A DNA stretch of 64,000 nt from Aquimarina atlantica (GCF_000626715.1 NZ_AQRA01000001.1:248001-312000); one strand, 5' to 3'. Counted from the stretch's first letter, positions 44,756-53,592 are shown. Notes: a model not told the origin generated them from the sequence alone. Made by a program: numbers and translations.

Positions 44756-45826
44756 TCATAAAGAAGCATAATACTCAAAAGACGTAAGAATCAATTCGTC
44801 TGATACAATACAGTTGTATTTTGCTTCGCCAATGGTATTTAACAGAACAAAGTAGACGTTCCCATTCTCATTCTTTTTATCATGAATAAGAAGTTCCATA
44901 ATTTTTTGATAATCTTCTGCATCAATATCTATTTTTGGAAATGTAGCCAAAATTACAGCGCTAATATGTTCTAATTCTTCTTTGGTTAAAGAAAGTAGTT
45001 CTGTAGCTATATAGGCTTCCATAATCATCCCAATTGCTATGGCTTCACCATGAAGCAATGTAGGTTTTTCGGGATGCGTGAGATAAAAAGATTCAATTGC
45101 ATGACCTAGCGTATGGCCATAATTAAGATATTTACGAACATTTTGCTCGGTAGGATCTTTAGAAACAATTTTGTTTTTGATTACTACAGAGTCATAAATC
45201 ATCTGATCCAGATCTTCAAAATTAAGTTGAGAAAGGTCACTTATTTTTTCCCAATATCCTCGATCTTGAATAAGTCCGTGTTTTAGCATTTCGGCAAAGC
45301 CACTGCACATTTGATTTACTGGTAAGGTAGCCAGATATTCTGTGTCAATAAGAACCATTTCGGATTCACTAATTACACCTACCATATTTTTTAAGTTACC
45401 CAAATCAACACCAGTTTTCCCTCCTACAGAGGCGTCTACCATTGCCAATAGTGAAGTTGGGATATTGATATAGTTAATTCCTCTTTTATAAGTACAAGCT
45501 ATAAAACCACCCAGATCTGTAATAACACCACCTCCCAGATTAATCATGAGGCTTTTTCGATCCATACCTAATTCTGAGAGTGCATTCCAGATACCACTAC
45601 ATGTTTCGATATTTTTGTGGATTTCGCCACTCTCTATTTCAATCACTTCGATATCATATTCTTTTTCAATCTTGCTCATTAATAAAGATAAACAATGCTC
45701 ATGGGTATTATCATCTACGAGGATACATATTTTTGAATGGTTAGCTTTTTCGAGATATGCGTTCAATGCAGTATAGCATTCTTCACCAAAATATACAACA
45801 GAGTCTTTTGAAACTATGGGCTTCAT
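44756..45826 (-). CDS. aroB: 3-dehydroquinate synthase
   Basis: Second enzyme of the shikimate pathway; NAD-dependent closure of DAHP to dehydroquinate, using a divalent metal. The 356 residues contain the hallmark GGGVITDLGGFIACTYKRG, IPTSLLAMVDASVGGKTG and metal-site residues in YGHTLGHAIES and LLHGEAIAIGM. It is a single gene, convergent with the histidine kinase and divergent from proline dehydrogenase. It supplies chorismate, which the menF gene earlier in the window consumes. Confidence 0.96.
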   Translation of the reverse strand: MKPIVSKDSVVYFGEECYTALNAYLEKANHSKICILVDDNTHEHCLSLLMSKIEKEYDIEVIEIESGEIHKNIETCSGIWNALSELGMDRKSLMINLGGGVITDLGGFIACTYKRGINYINIPTSLLAMVDASVGGKTGVDLGNLKNMVGVISESEMVLIDTEYLATLPVNQMCSGFAEMLKHGLIQDRGYWEKISDLSQLNFEDLDQMIYDSVVIKNKIVSKDPTEQNVRKYLNYGHTLGHAIESFYLTHPEKPTLLHGEAIAIGMIMEAYIATELLSLTKEELEHISAVILATFPKIDIDAEDYQKIMELLIHDKKNENGNVYFVLLNTIGEAKYNCIVSDELILTSFEYYASL

Positions 45827-45976
45827 ATAGTATTAAATTATTGGGAGCGAAATTAAGCAGAATTTATAATAAAATAAACTCGCAAGTTCTATATTTGCAG
45901 ATATCTTAAAATAAGTGCAATGTATGCATAAGAATTCATCGTATTTCTATATGCATATTTTTAAAATTAACTTTTG

Positions 45977-47149
45977 ATGAACCAAAACAATTTGTTTGAG
46001 AATACTGAGACTGCATTTAGCTTAAAAAGCGACTCAGAGCTAGAAAGAGCGTACTTTCTGTTTAAAATGATTTCTAATGAACCTTTGGTTAGAATAGGAA
46101 CTGCGGTTACAAATTTTGCCATAAAAGCACATTTGCCAGTTCAAGGATTAATAAGAGCTACTGTTTTTGATCATTTTTGTGGAGGAGTTAGTGAAGAAGA
46201 TTGTTTATCTGTAGTTGATAAAATGTATGACAAGAGGGTATGTTCTGTATTGGATTATTCTGTAGAAGGAAAAGAAGAAGAAGCTCAGTTTGATGCAGTA
46301 TTAGAAAAAACAATGAAACTCCTTGAATTTGCTGATCAAAAAGATGCAATGCCTTTTGGAGTATTTAAACCTACAGGGTTTGGTCGGTTTTTGGTTTGGC
46401 AAAAGAAAACCGAAGGCACTCCTTTAAATGCAGAAGAAGAAAAAGAATGGGAGCGTATCGAAGAGCGTTTTGATATGGTGTGTAAAAAAGCCTATGATTG
46501 CGATGTAGCTTTACTGATTGATGGAGAAGAAAGTTGGATGCAGGATGCTGCTGATGAATTGGTAGCAAAAATGATGAGAAAATACAATAAAGAAAAAGCT
46601 ATAGTATATAATACATTGCAACTGTATAGACACGATCGCCTAGAGTATTTACAAAAATTACACGAAGAGGCTCGAGTCTATGATTTTAAGATTGGTGTAA
46701 AGATTGTACGTGGTGCGTATATGGAAAAAGAAAATGAACGTGCTAAGGAAAAAGGATATCCTACACCTATTTGCAAAGACAAACAACATACAGATCAGAA
46801 TTTTGATACTACAATGAAATATATTCTTGAAAATATAGAAGATATTTCTGTGTTTATAGGAACGCATAATGAAGATAGTAGTTACCTGGCGATGAAATTG
46901 ATGGAAGAACTTAATATTGCTAAAGATGATTTTAGAGTTTGGTTTGGGCAATTGTATGGAATGAGTGATCATATAAGTTTTAACCAGGCTGCAGAAGGGT
47001 ATAATGTGGCAAAATATTTGCCTTTTGGCCCTGTGCGAGATGTAATGCCATATCTAATTCGTAGAGCAGAAGAAAATACTTCGGTTGCCGGGCAAACCAG
47101 TAGAGAATTAAACTTGCTTTCTCAAGAAAAGAAAAGAAGAAAACTATAG
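45977..47149 (+). CDS. proline dehydrogenase
   Basis: Flavoenzyme oxidising proline to pyrroline-5-carboxylate and feeding electrons to quinone. The 390-residue beta/alpha barrel carries FKIGVKIVRGAYMEKE and the C-terminal YLIRRAEENTSVAGQ that contacts the proline carboxylate. A second-step aldehyde dehydrogenase is not fused, so this is the single-function type. The ATG at 45977 is chosen over the adjacent TTG at 45974. It is followed by a VOC-family gene 38 bp away. Confidence 0.95.
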   Translation: MNQNNLFENTETAFSLKSDSELERAYFLFKMISNEPLVRIGTAVTNFAIKAHLPVQGLIRATVFDHFCGGVSEEDCLSVVDKMYDKRVCSVLDYSVEGKEEEAQFDAVLEKTMKLLEFADQKDAMPFGVFKPTGFGRFLVWQKKTEGTPLNAEEEKEWERIEERFDMVCKKAYDCDVALLIDGEESWMQDAADELVAKMMRKYNKEKAIVYNTLQLYRHDRLEYLQKLHEEARVYDFKIGVKIVRGAYMEKENERAKEKGYPTPICKDKQHTDQNFDTTMKYILENIEDISVFIGTHNEDSSYLAMKLMEELNIAKDDFRVWFGQLYGMSDHISFNQAAEGYNVAKYLPFGPVRDVMPYLIRRAEENTSVAGQTSRELNLLSQEKKRRKL

Positions 47150-47187
47150 GTATCTTAGAAATTTCGATACATGAGATAGAATATAAA

Positions 47188-47565
47188 ATGAATCTAAATC
47201 AGGTCACTATACCTTCCCTTGATGTTTCAACCTCTATTTCTTTTTATAAGAAATTGGGGTTACATCTTATCGTTGAATCATTACCACATTATGCACGTTT
47301 TGAATGTGTAGAAGGTGATGCTACTTTTTCTATTCATCTGGTTGATGCATTGCCCGATAATAATAGTGTATATGTATATTTTGAAACTGAAAAATTAGAT
47401 AAAGAAGTAGAACGCCTTATTAACGAAGGACTGCAATTCGATCTATTGCCTACAGATCAACGCTGGTTATGGAGGGAAGCAAAACTTAAAGATCCTGATG
47501 GAAATCAAATCATTTTATATTTTGCAGGAGATAATAGAAAAAATCCACCCTGGAGAATAAACTAA
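47188..47565 (+). CDS. VOC (glyoxalase/dioxygenase-like) family protein
   Basis: 125-residue vicinal-oxygen-chelate protein with two beta-alpha-beta-beta-beta modules: LNQVTIPSLDVSTSISFYKK at the start and LKDPDGNQIILY near the end, the latter with the usual Glu replaced by Gln or similar. Members include glyoxalases, dioxygenases and antibiotic-binding proteins; nothing here narrows it. It lies between proline dehydrogenase and the pentapeptide gene in the same direction. Confidence 0.88.
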   Translation: MNLNQVTIPSLDVSTSISFYKKLGLHLIVESLPHYARFECVEGDATFSIHLVDALPDNNSVYVYFETEKLDKEVERLINEGLQFDLLPTDQRWLWREAKLKDPDGNQIILYFAGDNRKNPPWRIN

Positions 47566-47583
47566 CCTATTGAGATCTATTTT

Positions 47584-48153
47584 ATGAGTCATCCAGTCAT
47601 CGATAAAACTTTTGAAAACCAAGATTTTTCTAATCAAAAATTACCATCAAAAGAATATGATAATTGCGCGTTCATAAATTGTAATTTTTCTAAGACAGAT
47701 ATGTCTGTAGTTACTTTTTTAGAATGTAAATTTGATACCTGTAATTTTAATGCAGTAATGATGAAAGAGACTTCTTTTCAGGAAGTTGTTTTCTATGCTT
47801 GTAAAATGCTAGGGTTAGATTTTAGTACGTGTAACGATTTTCTGTTTGAAGTAGAATTTGATCATTGCAATCTTGATTATGCATCTTTTTATGGCTTTTC
47901 TATGAAAAATACTGTGTTTAATGATTGTAGCTTAAAAGAAGCAGATTTTACAGATGCTAATCTTACGGGTTCAGTATTATCCAAATGTAATTTATCAGGA
48001 GCAATTTTTGAGAGAACTATTGCAGAGAAAGTTGATTTTAGAACTGCTACAAATTTTAGTATTGATCCAGAAATCAATAAATTAAAGAAAGCAAAATTTA
48101 GTACACCTGGACTTATAGGGCTGTTAGAAAAATATGATTTGACGATAGAGTGA
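47584..48153 (+). CDS. pentapeptide-repeat protein
   Basis: 189 residues forming a right-handed beta-helix from repeats of the A(D/N)LxX type: visible units include CNFSKTD, CKFDTCNFNAV, CNLDYASFYG, EADFTDANLTGSVLSKCNL and SGAIFERT. Such proteins can mimic DNA and protect gyrase (Qnr-like) or serve as scaffolds; the many Cys in the helix core are typical of the family in general. It is 18 bp after the VOC gene and is probably co-transcribed with it. It lies 16 bp from the convergent MocR gene. Confidence 0.88.
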   Translation: MSHPVIDKTFENQDFSNQKLPSKEYDNCAFINCNFSKTDMSVVTFLECKFDTCNFNAVMMKETSFQEVVFYACKMLGLDFSTCNDFLFEVEFDHCNLDYASFYGFSMKNTVFNDCSLKEADFTDANLTGSVLSKCNLSGAIFERTIAEKVDFRTATNFSIDPEINKLKKAKFSTPGLIGLLEKYDLTIE

Positions 48154-48169
48154 TTTTGTGTAGTATTTA

Positions 48170-49681
48170 TCAGGTTATCAGTTTGTTGTGTTTTTGCTTA
48201 ACTAATTCGAATACTTTTACTAATCGCTCGATAACTTCGCGAATCTCCTCTTCATTTAACGAAGCAAACCCCATTCTGATTCCGTTATGCCTTGAGTTGT
48301 CATTATCATAACGACGCCAATCTGGATTAAGCTCTATATCTAGTTTTTCGGCTTCATTACATATTACATCCCAATTATATGCTTTGTTTAACTTCACCCA
48401 TATTGCCATTCCTCCTTTCGGAATTTCAAAATCAAAATAATCTCCTAGTTTTTCTTTCAATAAAGAACAAAATAGATCTCTTCTTGTTTTGTAAATTTTA
48501 AGAACCTTGTTGCAATGTCGTTGTACATCTCCTGTACTAATCATTTGAGCTAAGGTTTGTTCTAGCAGTGTATCTCCTTGTCTATCAATAATACGCCTTA
48601 ATCTGGCAGCTTCACCAACAAAATCTTTCGGGGCGATTAAATACCCGATTCGAATAGCTGGAGCAATAATTTTGGTGAACCCACCTATGTAAATTACATT
48701 TCCGTGGTCATCATTACTGGCTAATGGTAAAATCGGAGCATTGTTATAATGAAAATCATAATCATAATCGTCTTCGATAATTGCAAAATTGTAATATTGG
48801 GCTAGCTGTAGTAAGTGCATACGTCGTTCTGCAGAAAGTGTTACAGTAGTTGGATGATGATGATGAGAAGTAGTGTAAACAGCATTAATCTGTTTGATCT
48901 TACAAAGCTTTTCGATAGCATTAGTATCTAAACCCTGATCATCAACAGGTACTTGTTCTATACGTGCTCCTGCTTCTTTAAAGGTATTATCTGCTGTCAT
49001 ATAATTAGTATTACCAACAACAATAACCTTATTCTTTGCAGAAAGTAGTAATTGACTGTTTAAATAAATTCCCATCTGGCTCCCACGCGTAATCAAAATA
49101 TTATCAACAGTAATGTGTAAACCTCTGGTTTGATTAAGATAGGTAACCAAGGATTTTCTTAATTCTAAATTTCCATATGTAGAATTATAGGTGAGCAAAT
49201 TTTCATAATGACTTTTTTTGGTAATATTTCGGTATACTTTTGCAATCTCTTCTATTGGTGCTAATCTGTGATCAGGGCAACCATCATCTACAACAAGCAT
49301 TTTTTGATCGATCTTATGTTTGGGTTTACGTATTAAATGGGATCGGGTAAGAAATGAAAAACCACTTTTCTCTTTGATGTTGTTTTGTAGAACAGGTTGA
49401 ACAAAATTTTTAGGATTTACTATTGGTAAGGAACTGGTAACAAAAGTACCTTTTGTGGGAATGGTTTCGATCCATCCCTGGGAGATAAGTTCTTCATATG
49501 CCGAAATTACTGTTTTGCGATGAACACTAAGAGATTCAGCTAATTTTCGTGATCCTGGTAATTTTGTAGAAGGGGGTAGCTTTCCGGATTTTATAAAACC
49601 AATAATTTGATCACATAACTGAAGGTATAGATTACGATTACTATTTCTAACAAGAACTATATTATTTTTAAATGGAAACAA
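48170..49681 (-). CDS. MocR/PdxR-family transcriptional regulator
   Basis: 503-residue GntR-type regulator with an N-terminal winged helix (about 14-78; SRKLAESLSVHRKTVISAYE) and a C-terminal aminotransferase-like PLP domain (about 110-495) with the cofactor Lys in GGFTKIIAP. MocR proteins bind PLP and sometimes PLP-amino acid adducts, and control vitamin B6 or GABA-type genes. It is divergent from two PNPOx-like genes, its likely targets. The start is TTG (no suitable ATG in frame). Direct repeats AAACTGGA lie at its start and 23 bp upstream (49681-49711). Confidence 0.92.
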   Translation of the reverse strand: MFPFKNNIVLVRNSNRNLYLQLCDQIIGFIKSGKLPPSTKLPGSRKLAESLSVHRKTVISAYEELISQGWIETIPTKGTFVTSSLPIVNPKNFVQPVLQNNIKEKSGFSFLTRSHLIRKPKHKIDQKMLVVDDGCPDHRLAPIEEIAKVYRNITKKSHYENLLTYNSTYGNLELRKSLVTYLNQTRGLHITVDNILITRGSQMGIYLNSQLLLSAKNKVIVVGNTNYMTADNTFKEAGARIEQVPVDDQGLDTNAIEKLCKIKQINAVYTTSHHHHPTTVTLSAERRMHLLQLAQYYNFAIIEDDYDYDFHYNNAPILPLASNDDHGNVIYIGGFTKIIAPAIRIGYLIAPKDFVGEAARLRRIIDRQGDTLLEQTLAQMISTGDVQRHCNKVLKIYKTRRDLFCSLLKEKLGDYFDFEIPKGGMAIWVKLNKAYNWDVICNEAEKLDIELNPDWRRYDNDNSRHNGIRMGFASLNEEEIREVIERLVKVFELVKQKHNKLIT

Positions 49682-49711
49682 AACTGGACTACTAATTATT
49701 TATAAACTGGA
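49681..49711. promoter_or_regulatory. direct repeats in the MocR/PNPOx intergenic region
   Basis: AAACTGGA occurs at 49681-49688 and again at 49704-49711, 23 bp apart in the same orientation. MocR-family regulators often bind direct repeats near their target promoters, so these are candidate sites for the adjacent regulator. Two 8-mers in a short AT-rich region are only modest evidence. Confidence 0.4.
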
Positions 49712-49764
49712 TTGTTTTAACACACCATAAAACTATTATTTTTGAGTAAGAAATAAAATAAATT

Positions 49765-50427
49765 ATGGCAGAATATTCAACTTCCGCACTCAATAAGGTA
49801 GTTCGCGGACCAAAAAGAGCAAGTTACGATGTAGGTACTATTAATACCATATTAGATGATGCATTTTTGTGTCATGTTGGGTATGTGTATAAAAATCAAG
49901 CTATTGTGATTCCTATGGCATATGCCAGAAAAGATGATAAGATCTATTTACATGGGTCACTTAAAAATAGAATGATGCTGAGTTTATTAGAAGCAGGAGA
50001 GGCTAGTATATCGGTAACGCACCTTGATGGATTGGTATTGGCAAGATCGGCTTTTCATCATTCTGCGAATTATAGATCGGTAAATGTATTTGGTAAGGTA
50101 AAAAAAGTAGAAGACCCAGAAGAAAAAATGAAGGCTCTGGAATATATACTTAATCATATGGTTCCTGGTCATTGGGATAATGTAAGGCAACCAAACGAAA
50201 AAGAATTTAAAGGAACTTTAGTTCTTGAAATTAATATAGAAACGGCTTCGGCAAAAATAAGAGCAGAAGGAGTAAATGATGAACCCGGTGATCTTGATTT
50301 ACCGATATGGGCAGGAGTAATTCCTATTAAACAAGTAGCTTTTGACGCCATTTCTGATGATGACCTGCAAAAGGATATTAAAGTACCAAATGCAGTATTG
50401 AATTATGTGACTAACAATAAAAAATAA
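49765..50427 (+). CDS. pyridoxamine 5'-phosphate oxidase-family flavoprotein
   Basis: 220-residue split-barrel, FMN/F420-type protein (KRASYDVGTINTILDDAF, AYARKDDKIYLHGSLKNRMM, FHHSANYRSVNVFGK). Family members oxidise pyridoxamine phosphate or act as flavin reductases and haem-degrading enzymes; the exact substrate is uncertain. It is the first gene of a run of eight in the same direction divergent from the MocR regulator, and the next gene starts 8 bp after its stop. Control by PLP status is a reasonable inference. Confidence 0.85.
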   Translation: MAEYSTSALNKVVRGPKRASYDVGTINTILDDAFLCHVGYVYKNQAIVIPMAYARKDDKIYLHGSLKNRMMLSLLEAGEASISVTHLDGLVLARSAFHHSANYRSVNVFGKVKKVEDPEEKMKALEYILNHMVPGHWDNVRQPNEKEFKGTLVLEINIETASAKIRAEGVNDEPGDLDLPIWAGVIPIKQVAFDAISDDDLQKDIKVPNAVLNYVTNNKK

Positions 50428-50435
50428 TAATAGCA

Positions 50436-50885
50436 ATGCTTACTGCAGAAATAAAGAAATATATCGATAAAAGTGTTTTATGCTGGTTAGCTACATCTTC
50501 ATTAGATCATATTCCTAATGTGTCACCCAAAGAAATTTTCACATATTATAACCATACTACTATTATTATTGCCAATATTGCCTCTCCGCAAACCGTAAAA
50601 AACATTAAAGAGAATAATAATGTATGTATTAGCTTTATAGATGTTTTTGTTCAAAAAGGATTTCAGCTAAAAGGAATAGCAAAGATTATAACAAAAAACG
50701 ACCCCGAATATGCTGCTATGCAAGTTCCTTTGTTGCAGTTAACCGGGGGTAAGTTTCCGTTTGCAACAATCACAAATATTATGGTTAAAGATGTGAAACC
50801 TATAATCGCTCCAAAATATATTTTATATCCAGAAACAACCGAAGAACAGCAAATACAAAGTGCGTTAGAACAATACAAACCATAA
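50436..50885 (+). CDS. pyridoxamine 5'-phosphate oxidase-family protein
   Basis: 149-residue small flavin-binding-like protein of the same split-barrel superfamily as the preceding gene but shorter and only distantly similar: CWLATSSLDHIPNVSPKEIF and ISFIDVFVQKGFQLKGIAKI are the conserved strands. The substrate is unknown. It is tightly spaced (8 bp from the upstream gene, 14 bp before the DUF1272 gene), so all three are probably one transcript. Confidence 0.84.
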   Translation: MLTAEIKKYIDKSVLCWLATSSLDHIPNVSPKEIFTYYNHTTIIIANIASPQTVKNIKENNNVCISFIDVFVQKGFQLKGIAKIITKNDPEYAAMQVPLLQLTGGKFPFATITNIMVKDVKPIIAPKYILYPETTEEQQIQSALEQYKP

Positions 50886-50899
50886 AAAAAATAAAGGAT

Positions 50900-51205
50900 A
50901 TGCTAGAAATAAGACCTAATTGTGAACATTGCAATAAAGCACTACCTAATGATAGTGATGAGGCAATGGTTTGTTCTTATGAATGTACTTTTTGCACTAG
51001 CTGTGTAGATAATGTTTTACATAATGTATGTCCTAATTGTGGAGGCGGTTTTGAAAAAAGACCAACTCGACCGGTAAATTGTCTGACAGGTAATTGCGTA
51101 GAAAAACACCCTGTTGGTACAAGAAAAGTATATAAACCAATTGATAAAAATGTTTTTAAAAAGATTTTGAAAGAATTTAACAATATAGAACCACGAAAAA
51201 GATAA
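50900..51205 (+). CDS. DUF1272 domain-containing protein
   Basis: 101-residue protein with a compact cysteine-rich N-terminal zinc-binding domain: CEHCNKALP, CSYECTFCTSCV and CPNCGGGF give at least four Cys pairs. This matches DUF1272, a small zinc-ribbon-type domain of unknown function. The C-terminal tail is basic (KVYKPIDKNVFKKILKEF). It sits in the MocR-linked operon between the PNPOx-like and acetyltransferase genes and may recruit or regulate one of them. Confidence 0.85.
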   Translation: MLEIRPNCEHCNKALPNDSDEAMVCSYECTFCTSCVDNVLHNVCPNCGGGFEKRPTRPVNCLTGNCVEKHPVGTRKVYKPIDKNVFKKILKEFNNIEPRKR

Positions 51206-51235
51206 GAACAAATCTAAGTAACATACTACAAAAAA

Positions 51236-51697
51236 ATGAATATTAAAATTACTGAAACTACTGTTGAAGAATTAGATGTTTTGACAGAATTATTTGATCA
51301 ATATATGGTTTTTTATAAGAAGCCTTCAGATAAAAACAAGTACAGGTCTTACCTAAAAGAAAGGCTTCAAAATAAGGAGGCAATAGCCTATTTAGCTTTA
51401 GATGATAACACTAGTAACCCTGCAGGTTTTGTATTAAATTATCACTCATTTAGTTCAGTGTCACAGGGGGAAATAGTGATTTTGAATGATTTATTTGTGG
51501 TACCTGAGTATCGTAAAAAAGGAATTGCAGAACGTTTAATTAATTCAGCTTTTGATTTAGCAAAACAAGTTGGAGCTATAAGAGTAGATTTAGGAACAGG
51601 AAAAGATAATGCTACAGCCCAAAGATTGTATGAAAAAATTGGATTTGTAAAGGATGAAGATTTTTATGCATACAGTTACACTATCAGAAATAATTAA
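51236..51697 (+). CDS. GNAT-family N-acetyltransferase (first of four)
   Basis: 153-residue acetyl-CoA-dependent acetyltransferase. Motif A, binding the CoA pyrophosphate, is VVPEYRKKGIAERL near residues 94-107, followed by YEKIGFVKDEDFYAYSY. The substrate may be a small amine, peptide or antibiotic. It is 30 bp after the DUF1272 gene, the first of four tandem GNAT genes. Confidence 0.9.
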   Translation: MNIKITETTVEELDVLTELFDQYMVFYKKPSDKNKYRSYLKERLQNKEAIAYLALDDNTSNPAGFVLNYHSFSSVSQGEIVILNDLFVVPEYRKKGIAERLINSAFDLAKQVGAIRVDLGTGKDNATAQRLYEKIGFVKDEDFYAYSYTIRNN

Positions 51698-51748
51698 GAT
51701 ACTAAAATAATAACTTAAATAAGCTTACTGAAGAAAAGATGGTAAAAA

Positions 51749-52279
51749 ATGAAGATGATTGACATAAGAAGAGCAACTATAAAGGATGCAGAAAAAATTT
51801 CATCTTTAGGAAGAAAGACCTTTGATGAATCCTATGGAGAGTTTTTTAATAATAAAAGCAATCTGATCAATTACTTAGACTGGGCTTTTTCTATTGATAA
51901 GATTAAAAATAGTTTGACAAAACCCGAGAATTTATATTGGTTGGTTACAGATACCTATAATTCACTGCCCATAGGATATGCCAAATTGAAACTAGACTCC
52001 CCTTCAGAGTTTATAGATGAAAAGCACATTTGTAAGCTTCAACGTATATATTTACTGCAAGGGTATGAAGCAAGAGGTATAGGAGGGAAGCTACATCAGT
52101 GTATAGTAAAGGCTGCAGTTGATAACAAAAGCAATTGCATATGGTTATCCAACCTAAAACTTAAAAAACAGGCTGTTGCTTTTTATAAAAAGAAAGGCTA
52201 CCAAATTGCAGGAGAACATACTTTTACGATTGGTGATGAAACTTTTGAGTTTTGGGCAATGCAAACTAAACCGAAATAG
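51749..52279 (+). CDS. GNAT-family N-acetyltransferase (second of four)
   Basis: 176 residues: IRRATIKDAEKISSLGRKTF starts the fold, with motif A at LLQGYEARGIGGKLHQ and YKKKGYQIAGEHTFTIGDE at the end. This fits spermine/spermidine- or antibiotic-acetylating GNATs. It is not closely similar to its three neighbours, so the cluster is not a simple recent duplication. Confidence 0.88.
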   Translation: MKMIDIRRATIKDAEKISSLGRKTFDESYGEFFNNKSNLINYLDWAFSIDKIKNSLTKPENLYWLVTDTYNSLPIGYAKLKLDSPSEFIDEKHICKLQRIYLLQGYEARGIGGKLHQCIVKAAVDNKSNCIWLSNLKLKKQAVAFYKKKGYQIAGEHTFTIGDETFEFWAMQTKPK

Positions 52280-52285
52280 TCATAC

Positions 52286-52807
52286 ATGAATATGGGTTTG
52301 AAATATAGAGAAGCTAATGCTGATGATTTTGAGGGATTACGGCGATTAGGGAAAATTTCATATGCAGAATTTTCAGAGGTGTTAAGTCCGGAGAACTGGA
52401 AAACATTGAGTACCGTTTTAGAAAGTGAAGAAAATGTATTAAATCTAATAGAAATTAGTAAAATTTTTATTTGTGAAATCGATTCAGATATAATTGGAAT
52501 GATTTATTTTATTCCGAAAGGAAATCCAACAGAATTGTACCAATCTGATTGGTGTTATATACGGTTTTTAGGAGTTGATCCAAAATACCGTGGTTTTGGA
52601 ATAGGAAAAGAATTGGTGAACACCTGTTTAAGATATGCAAAAAAGACTGGAGAACAAACTATTGCTCTGCATACATCAGAGTTTATGGATCCTGCTCGGA
52701 CCATATATGAGAAAATAGGGTTTAAAAGGATAAAAGAAATTGAACGATTAGGAAAAAAGTATTGGGTGTATACCATGAAATTATGTTTCATTAAAGAACT
52801 CAACTAA
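52286..52807 (+). CDS. GNAT-family N-acetyltransferase (third of four)
   Basis: 173 residues with motif A GVDPKYRGFGIGKELV and C-terminal YEKIGFKRIKEIERLGKK. It resembles general GNAT enzymes such as those acting on amines or peptide N-termini. The start is 6 bp after the preceding stop codon, so the two are co-transcribed. Confidence 0.9.
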   Translation: MNMGLKYREANADDFEGLRRLGKISYAEFSEVLSPENWKTLSTVLESEENVLNLIEISKIFICEIDSDIIGMIYFIPKGNPTELYQSDWCYIRFLGVDPKYRGFGIGKELVNTCLRYAKKTGEQTIALHTSEFMDPARTIYEKIGFKRIKEIERLGKKYWVYTMKLCFIKELN

Positions 52808-52826
52808 AAATATGTAAGGATTAAAG

Positions 52827-53252
52827 ATGGAAATACGTATTGCTCAACTTAAAGATATAGAAGTATTGATCCCTACACTTTTAGAATTAAGACCAAATTT
52901 AGACCTCACAACTCTAAAACAGAAATTCATAAACCAACTAGAAGAAGGGTATCAAATCGTTTTTATAGGGAATGATAAACTTGCTTTTGCTATAGCAGGT
53001 TTCAGAACTTTAAACTTTTTCTTTAGTGGTAAAACACTTTATATTGATGACTTAATAACGAATTCAAACCATAAGAGAAATGGATATGCAGGACAGCTGT
53101 TGGATTGGATTAAAGACTATGCAAAAGAAAATAAGTATGATCATGTTTCGTTAGATTCTGGTTTCCAAAGAAAAGATGCTTATCGTTTATATTTGAATAA
53201 AGGATTCGAAGTCGAATCACTACATTTTGGGAGAAAAGTAGAGGGCTTCTAA
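52827..53252 (+). CDS. GNAT-family N-acetyltransferase (fourth of four)
   Basis: 141 residues, short GNAT: DLITNSNHKRNGYAGQLLDW is motif A and YRLYLNKGFEVES ends the fold. It has an AAGGA Shine-Dalgarno sequence 7 bp before its ATG. It is the last acetyltransferase before the 126-bp gap to the small peptide gene. Confidence 0.9.
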   Translation: MEIRIAQLKDIEVLIPTLLELRPNLDLTTLKQKFINQLEEGYQIVFIGNDKLAFAIAGFRTLNFFFSGKTLYIDDLITNSNHKRNGYAGQLLDWIKDYAKENKYDHVSLDSGFQRKDAYRLYLNKGFEVESLHFGRKVEGF

Positions 53253-53296
53253 ACTTTATTTGGTTATAAACTACTTAATTTTTTTATAATTTTCAC

Positions 53297-53312
53297 CATA
53301 AATATTTTTATG
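53297..53312. promoter_or_regulatory. short palindrome upstream of the peptide gene
   Basis: CATAAA-TATT-TTTATG lies in the 126-bp gap between the last acetyltransferase and the peptide gene. It could be an operator for the peptide gene; in such AT-rich sequence chance is a real alternative. Confidence 0.25.
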
Positions 53313-53378
53313 ATTTTACTAAAAAAAGAATTAGAAAATTATTAAACTTGTAATGCAATATTGCTAATAATTTATAAT

Positions 53379-53564
53379 ATGATAAAGAAACTTAATATGA
53401 TTAAGATGATAAAAAAAATAGATATCTGTACTTTTGAAAAAGAAAACAAGAAGAATTCATTAAATAGAAAATTATTGCTTAAAATATATGGGGGTTCTGG
53501 GACAGAAGACACATGTTCTGAAGAAGAAGATGAATCAAAGATGGTAATAGTCGGAAGTAGGTAA
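53379..53564 (+). CDS. small peptide with Gly-Gly leader-like sequence (candidate RiPP precursor)
   Basis: 61 residues from the ATG at 53379 (a TTG at 53361 and ATGs at 53397 and 53406 are alternatives). A basic, hydrophobic N-terminal part ends in SLNRKLLLKIYGG, the shape of a double-glycine leader of Bacteroidota bacteriocin/RiPP precursors. The 22 residues after the Gly-Gly are acidic and carry one Cys (GTEDTCSEEEDESK). No maturase, radical-SAM or C39 transporter gene is nearby; the closest genes are four GNATs. Coding status is likely, because a hairpin terminator follows at 53593-53619, but function is inferred from the leader shape alone. Confidence 0.55.
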   Translation: MIKKLNMIKMIKKIDICTFEKENKKNSLNRKLLLKIYGGSGTEDTCSEEEDESKMVIVGSR

Positions 53565-53592
53565 ATACTCTAATAAAATAATAATCAAATAT

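Noticed and set aside
53361..53378. TTG start for the small peptide gene
   Set aside because: The ATG at 53379 gives a cleaner basic leader; the TTG extension adds only LIIYN with no support.
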